Source: Sphingobium_A sp965228065
GTDB lineage: Bacteria > Pseudomonadota > Alphaproteobacteria > Sphingomonadales > Sphingomonadaceae
Reading direction: 5' to 3'
Assembly: GCA_965228065.1 (NCBI GenBank)
Contig: OZ245788.1
Location: forward strand, 3,968,001 to 4,032,000
Length of the DNA: 64,000 nt
The position numbers and the translations under genes are program-made. The notes below the pieces were generated by a model, which was not told where the DNA came from, did no database searches, and was given only the letters and a program-made list of their open reading frames with translations. Shown piece by piece: positions 61,174 to 64,000 of this stretch. Within the stretch, counting starts at the first letter, position 1. The number at the start of each line of letters is the position of its first letter.

Positions 61174-61374
61174 CTATTTGTCGCGTTCGGCACGCTTGCG
61201 ATCGGCCTTTCGCGCGCGGCTTATTGCCGATGCACGCTCGCGCGCTTTCTTCTCCGACGGCTTCTCGTAATGCCGGCGCAGCTTCATCTCGCGATAGACA
61301 CCCTCGCGCTGCAGCTTCTTCTTCAAGGCGCGAAGGGCTTGATCGACATTGTTGTCGCGGACGATGATCTGCAT
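61174..61374 (-). CDS. rpsU: 30S ribosomal protein S21
   Basis: The protein has 66 residues from the ATG at 61374; the longer frame adds 44 residues of no family likeness. The S21 sequence is clear: MQIIVRDNNVDQALRALKKK, then EGVYREMKLRRHYEKPSEKK, ending with a strongly basic tail. It sits near the anti-Shine-Dalgarno end of 16S rRNA in the small subunit. It lies among hypothetical genes rather than in a dnaG/rpoD cluster. Confidence 0.95.
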   Translation of the reverse strand: MQIIVRDNNVDQALRALKKKLQREGVYREMKLRRHYEKPSEKKARERASAISRARKADRKRAERDK

Positions 61375-61611
61375 GCTAGCTTGGCTTCCGGCTGAGGTGG
61401 CGCTTGGTCGAATCCGGGCGGCTTTACAGCGAGAGAGCCCATAAGCCAAGGAATGAGCTAAGGCTGATCGACGAGATTTTTTCCGCCGCTCGCTTAGCCT
61501 GGCCATCAGACCCCGCAGCTGCTTGACTGCAACCGCTCATTGACGACGAAATCGCCATCATCGGCGCCCTCGCTTTCCCGGAATGACGGCGCGGAGGGGC
61601 GATCCCGATGG

Positions 61612-61926
61612 TTACGGATCTGCTCCAACCCGTTGCAGCAGCCGTTCCGCCACCGATGTGCGGATGGGCGTGCCTTTGCGGATTTTCAGCCAGGTCTTCA
61701 CGCTGATCCCGAATGTTTCCATCACGCATTCGGCGGTTAGCGCGCGCAGGCGAGCATTCAGCTTCTCGACGCAGGCCGGGCTGAGATAGCTGAGTTGGGA
61801 ATTATCGATGTGGATGATGTCGCATCCGCAAGGGAAGGGGGCGATGTGCGGTGCACCGCCGACCTTTGCGACCATATGCCGGCCCGGCTGCTTGTCGGGT
61901 CGCGTTCGTTGAATTGCCAGAGTCAT
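61612..61926 (-). CDS. Small protein with helix-turn-helix-like C-terminus
   Basis: The protein has 104 residues from the ATG at 61926, which has AGGAG seven bases upstream. The C-terminal half (ALTAECVMETFGISVKTWLKIRKG, then AERLLQRVGA) resembles a helix-turn-helix of the Cro/XRE size. The N-terminal half holds the unusual motif APFPCGCDIIHID. No family is recognised. It is likely a small DNA-binding protein and ends 111 bases before the plus-strand equivalent of nothing else recognisable; it is 45 bases from the next hypothetical gene upstream. Confidence 0.55.
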   Translation of the reverse strand: MTLAIQRTRPDKQPGRHMVAKVGGAPHIAPFPCGCDIIHIDNSQLSYLSPACVEKLNARLRALTAECVMETFGISVKTWLKIRKGTPIRTSVAERLLQRVGADP

Positions 61927-61971
61927 CGAACAACTCCTAAGTTTCTGGTCAGGCAAAGGCATGACCCGCAA

Positions 61972-62565
61972 TCATCGACTATCATGAGGCTGTTGCCCGC
62001 CTTCTTTCGGTGTCAAAACCTCGCTTCCGTGCGGGCTGCTTGTATCAGCTATCGGCCTGCAACGGCGTTCCCGATTATTCCACTCGGGAATGATCCTCAG
62101 TCGGCGTTTGGAATAATAGGTTAGATCCATCGATATCCGGACTGGCGCGCCATCACGGGTGAATATGGCCTGATTTCCCCAGCGCCCCATGCCGGTGTAG
62201 CAATATTTCCAGCCAATACGCTTGATCTGCTCTGTTATGCCGAAGACGGCATAATTATCTCTTTCATGCCAGAGTGTTATCTCGTCGAACCCGCCACTTC
62301 CATCGCCGCCCGCCAAATCGACGGCGGCTTCATACGGCCCCAGATTCTGCAGCATGACGCGGTGTCGGCGACACCTCATGCGGTCCGCGACCAGATTAAA
62401 GCAATTATTGAATCCTGCCCGCCGCGCATCGTTCAAATTGCCGCTGATAGGCAAGCCGGCGAAGTGCAGCGTCGGTGGTGGTTCACCGATCGGCTTGCAA
62501 CCGAAGCAAAGCATGATTGCCGACAGAGCAGCGCTGCGAAGCGTCAGGCGTGCCATGGAAACCAT
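61972..62565 (-). CDS. Small lipoprotein-like protein of unknown function
   Basis: The protein has 197 residues from the ATG at 62565 (GAGG seven bases upstream). The N-terminus LRSAALSAIMLCFGCKP ends in a lipobox-like FGC, so it may be lipid-anchored. The body is rich in Cys, Arg and aromatic residues (NNCFNLVADRMRCRRHRV, WKYCYTGMGRWGNQ). No family is recognised. It precedes the small helix-turn-helix gene on the same strand with a 45-base gap. Confidence 0.6.
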   Translation of the reverse strand: MVSMARLTLRSAALSAIMLCFGCKPIGEPPPTLHFAGLPISGNLNDARRAGFNNCFNLVADRMRCRRHRVMLQNLGPYEAAVDLAGGDGSGGFDEITLWHERDNYAVFGITEQIKRIGWKYCYTGMGRWGNQAIFTRDGAPVRISMDLTYYSKRRLRIIPEWNNRERRCRPIADTSSPHGSEVLTPKEGGQQPHDSR

Positions 62566-62631
62566 TGTCCATCCTCTTCCGGGGTGCAGCTTCTGAAATA
62601 GGAGATCACTTCCGCCCGGACTCTCACACTC

Positions 62632-63726
62632 TCATCGCGTGACCTCCGCCAGCCAGTCCCCCATCACCTGCAACGCTTCGGGGGCCATGGTCTGGGTGAG
62701 CTTGGCATAGTCCGTGACGGCGCCTGTCTCGTACGTCTGGAGAAGATGGTTGAGACCGGGGAGTTCCATCACCCTGGCCCTTGGGTTGCCAGCGAAGGCG
62801 GCCCTGTAAGGCGCCATATTCTGCGAGGCGATCGCCTGAACATCCTTGCCGCCCATCAGCGCGAGGATCGGGATCTTGAGCGCGCGCAAGTCCGGCTGCG
62901 GATCATAGGCCACGAGAGTGCGGAACCAGGCCGTCGACATAAGCTTCGAGCCCATGACGGCCCGTGCCTCGGGCTCACCGGAGGCCAGCATGATCTTCAG
63001 CGCGGCGGCATAAGCGGAGGGCTGATCCGGAGCGGCAGCGAGCGCATCCACCAGATCCCTGTTCACCTTGGTTTTCGCCTCGATGATCTCCGGCGAAGCG
63101 CCGCTCGCCGCTGTCACCGCTCGACCTTGCTCGATGACCACATCGCGCATGCTGACGGCGACGCCCGCCCACAGGATTGCGAAGGCGACCGACGGGTTGG
63201 CTTTCGCCACCATGGGCGCGATCACTGCGCCTTCGCTATGCCCGATCAGGCCGATCCGTCTGCGATCCACCTCCGGCCTTGTCTTCAGCCATTCGACCCC
63301 GGCGCCGACGTCGGTGACATGATCGTACATGGTGTCGTCCGGCCCCTCTCCCTTCGAGCCGCCGACGCCGCGATCGTCGACGCGCAGCACCGCGATGCCG
63401 CGCCGCGTGAGATAATCGGCCAGGACGAGGAAGGGCTTGTGACCAAAGGCGGTCTCGTCGCGATCCTGCGGGCCCGATCCGGTGATCAGCACGACCGCCG
63501 GGAACGGCCCTTTGCCCTTCGGAACGGTCAGCGTTCCGGCAAGATGAACGCCCGGACGCGCGGGATTGTCGTAAGACGCCTCGACCTGAGCATAGGGGAA
63601 GGGCGGGACGGGCGTCTGCGGACGAACCGGTGCCGGCGTCGTCGCGGTCTGTGCTGAGACCGGGCTCAGCGCAACCATGACGAGCGCCAAGGCCACAGTG
63701 CTCGCTTTCAAGATATTGAAGCGCAC
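62632..63726 (-). CDS. Secreted alpha/beta-hydrolase
   Basis: The protein has 364 residues with a signal peptide ending VSA-Q. The hydrolase core is complete: nucleophile in LIGHSEGAVIAP, acidic region ALMGGKDVQAIAS and His in LPGLNHLLQTYE, with VLITGSGPQDRDE supplying the oxyanion loop. It has the fold of BAAT/dienelactone-type serine hydrolases and is periplasmic. The substrate is unknown. The gene ends with the sequence ATAGGAG-like upstream of nothing else; its own upstream region is AT-rich. Confidence 0.88.
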   Translation of the reverse strand: MRFNILKASTVALALVMVALSPVSAQTATTPAPVRPQTPVPPFPYAQVEASYDNPARPGVHLAGTLTVPKGKGPFPAVVLITGSGPQDRDETAFGHKPFLVLADYLTRRGIAVLRVDDRGVGGSKGEGPDDTMYDHVTDVGAGVEWLKTRPEVDRRRIGLIGHSEGAVIAPMVAKANPSVAFAILWAGVAVSMRDVVIEQGRAVTAASGASPEIIEAKTKVNRDLVDALAAAPDQPSAYAAALKIMLASGEPEARAVMGSKLMSTAWFRTLVAYDPQPDLRALKIPILALMGGKDVQAIASQNMAPYRAAFAGNPRARVMELPGLNHLLQTYETGAVTDYAKLTQTMAPEALQVMGDWLAEVTR

Positions 63727-63898
63727 GTTCCTCTCCTTTGTCGGCCGGATGGACCCGGTTCACTGACAAAGAACAACATATGTAGATTTAAGAGTCAACA
63801 TGGCGCGCAGATCAACGTCGGAAGCGTTGTTCGACCTGAAAAATGGCCTCCGCCTTTATCCATCCGGCCGCCAAGCGGAGCACACCAGATTTCCCGCG

Positions 63899-64000
63899 TT
63901 AACTCGCCAGTTCTACCGATGGGGCGCCTGGGAAAAGCCGCGCATGCCACCGCGCCGTTGCGGCAATGGTGATGATTTCGATCGCCAGCACGCCGGCCTG
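63899..64000 (-). CDS. C-terminal end of a gene cut by the window edge
   Basis: An open frame enters from the window end and stops at TAA (63899-63901), giving 33 visible residues with a hydrophobic run (VLAIEIITIAATARW) and a charged tail (LFPGAPSVELAS). This looks like the end of a membrane protein, but too little is visible to name a family. Bases 63727-63898 between it and the hydrolase gene hold an AT-rich stretch (63770-63800) that is probably promoter sequence. Confidence 0.4.
   Translation of the reverse strand, partial: QAGVLAIEIITIAATARWHARLFPGAPSVELAS

Overview
The window looks like a stretch of chromosome from a GC-rich alphaproteobacterium of the Sphingomonadales, most likely Sphingomonas or a close relative. 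This rests on the housekeeping order pcm - tolC - DUF2497 (PopZ-like) - valS, a Mg-type HemB, a TonB-dependent siderophore receptor, many GTG/TTG starts, and GTCA-NN-CCRGC-GARA hairpin repeats of a kind familiar from such genomes. No rRNA, CRISPR array, insertion sequence, prophage or replication origin is visible. Genes are densely packed on both strands, often with 4-base stop/start overlaps.

Layout. 0.4-4.5 kb: phospholipase-D-type enzyme, then a secreted serine hydrolase and esterase pair. 4.5-8.7 kb: a degenerate tRNA-like sequence and a 1307-residue RTX-type secreted protein with seven 41-residue N-terminal repeats. 9-13 kb: polysaccharide deacetylase, pcm, tolC, DUF2497. 13.2-15.2 kb: a LuxR-type response regulator and a secreted protein of unknown function, each preceded by the same 16-bp palindrome. 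15.3-16.4 kb: a DUF433/PIN-like toxin-antitoxin pair that looks imported. 16.4-31 kb: S9 peptidase, valS, MATE pump, DUF885 protein, lipid kinase, hemB, MFS-fused spermidine synthase, GNAT, gamma carbonic anhydrase. 31.2-34.1 kb: lipoprotein, two duplicated tRNA-Arg(ACG) genes, MFS transporter, HU. 34.1-42.9 kb: TauE, RimK ligase, peptidoglycan genes (YcbK, L,D-transpeptidase, M23), HemD cluster, DedA, AarF/UbiB kinase. 42.9-50.2 kb: Na+/H+ antiporter, TonB receptor with a Fur-like box, MipA, SulP transporter coupled to a ParB-like gene. 50.2-56.9 kb: a four-gene aminoacyl-phosphatidylglycerol operon (acvB - virJ-like - DUF2147 - mprF) divergent from a PDZ/response-regulator operon. 56.9-64 kb: channel, second TauE, TonB-C-like repeat protein, esterase, rpsU, small hypothetical proteins, alpha/beta hydrolase, and the end of one more gene.

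The most system-like region is 50.2-56.9 kb. Lysyl-phosphatidylglycerol synthesis (MprF/LpiA type) is translationally coupled to two AcvB/VirJ-family proteins, one of which is known in Agrobacterium to hydrolyse that lipid. The divergent control region carries two inverted 15-bp arms and a 15-codon leader reading frame whose stop overlaps the start of the PDZ gene. The second point of interest is the response regulator at 14.4-15.2 kb, which apparently marks both its own gene and the gene downstream with a CCCCC-N-GTTC-N-GGGGG palindrome. Its real start codon seems to be non-standard.
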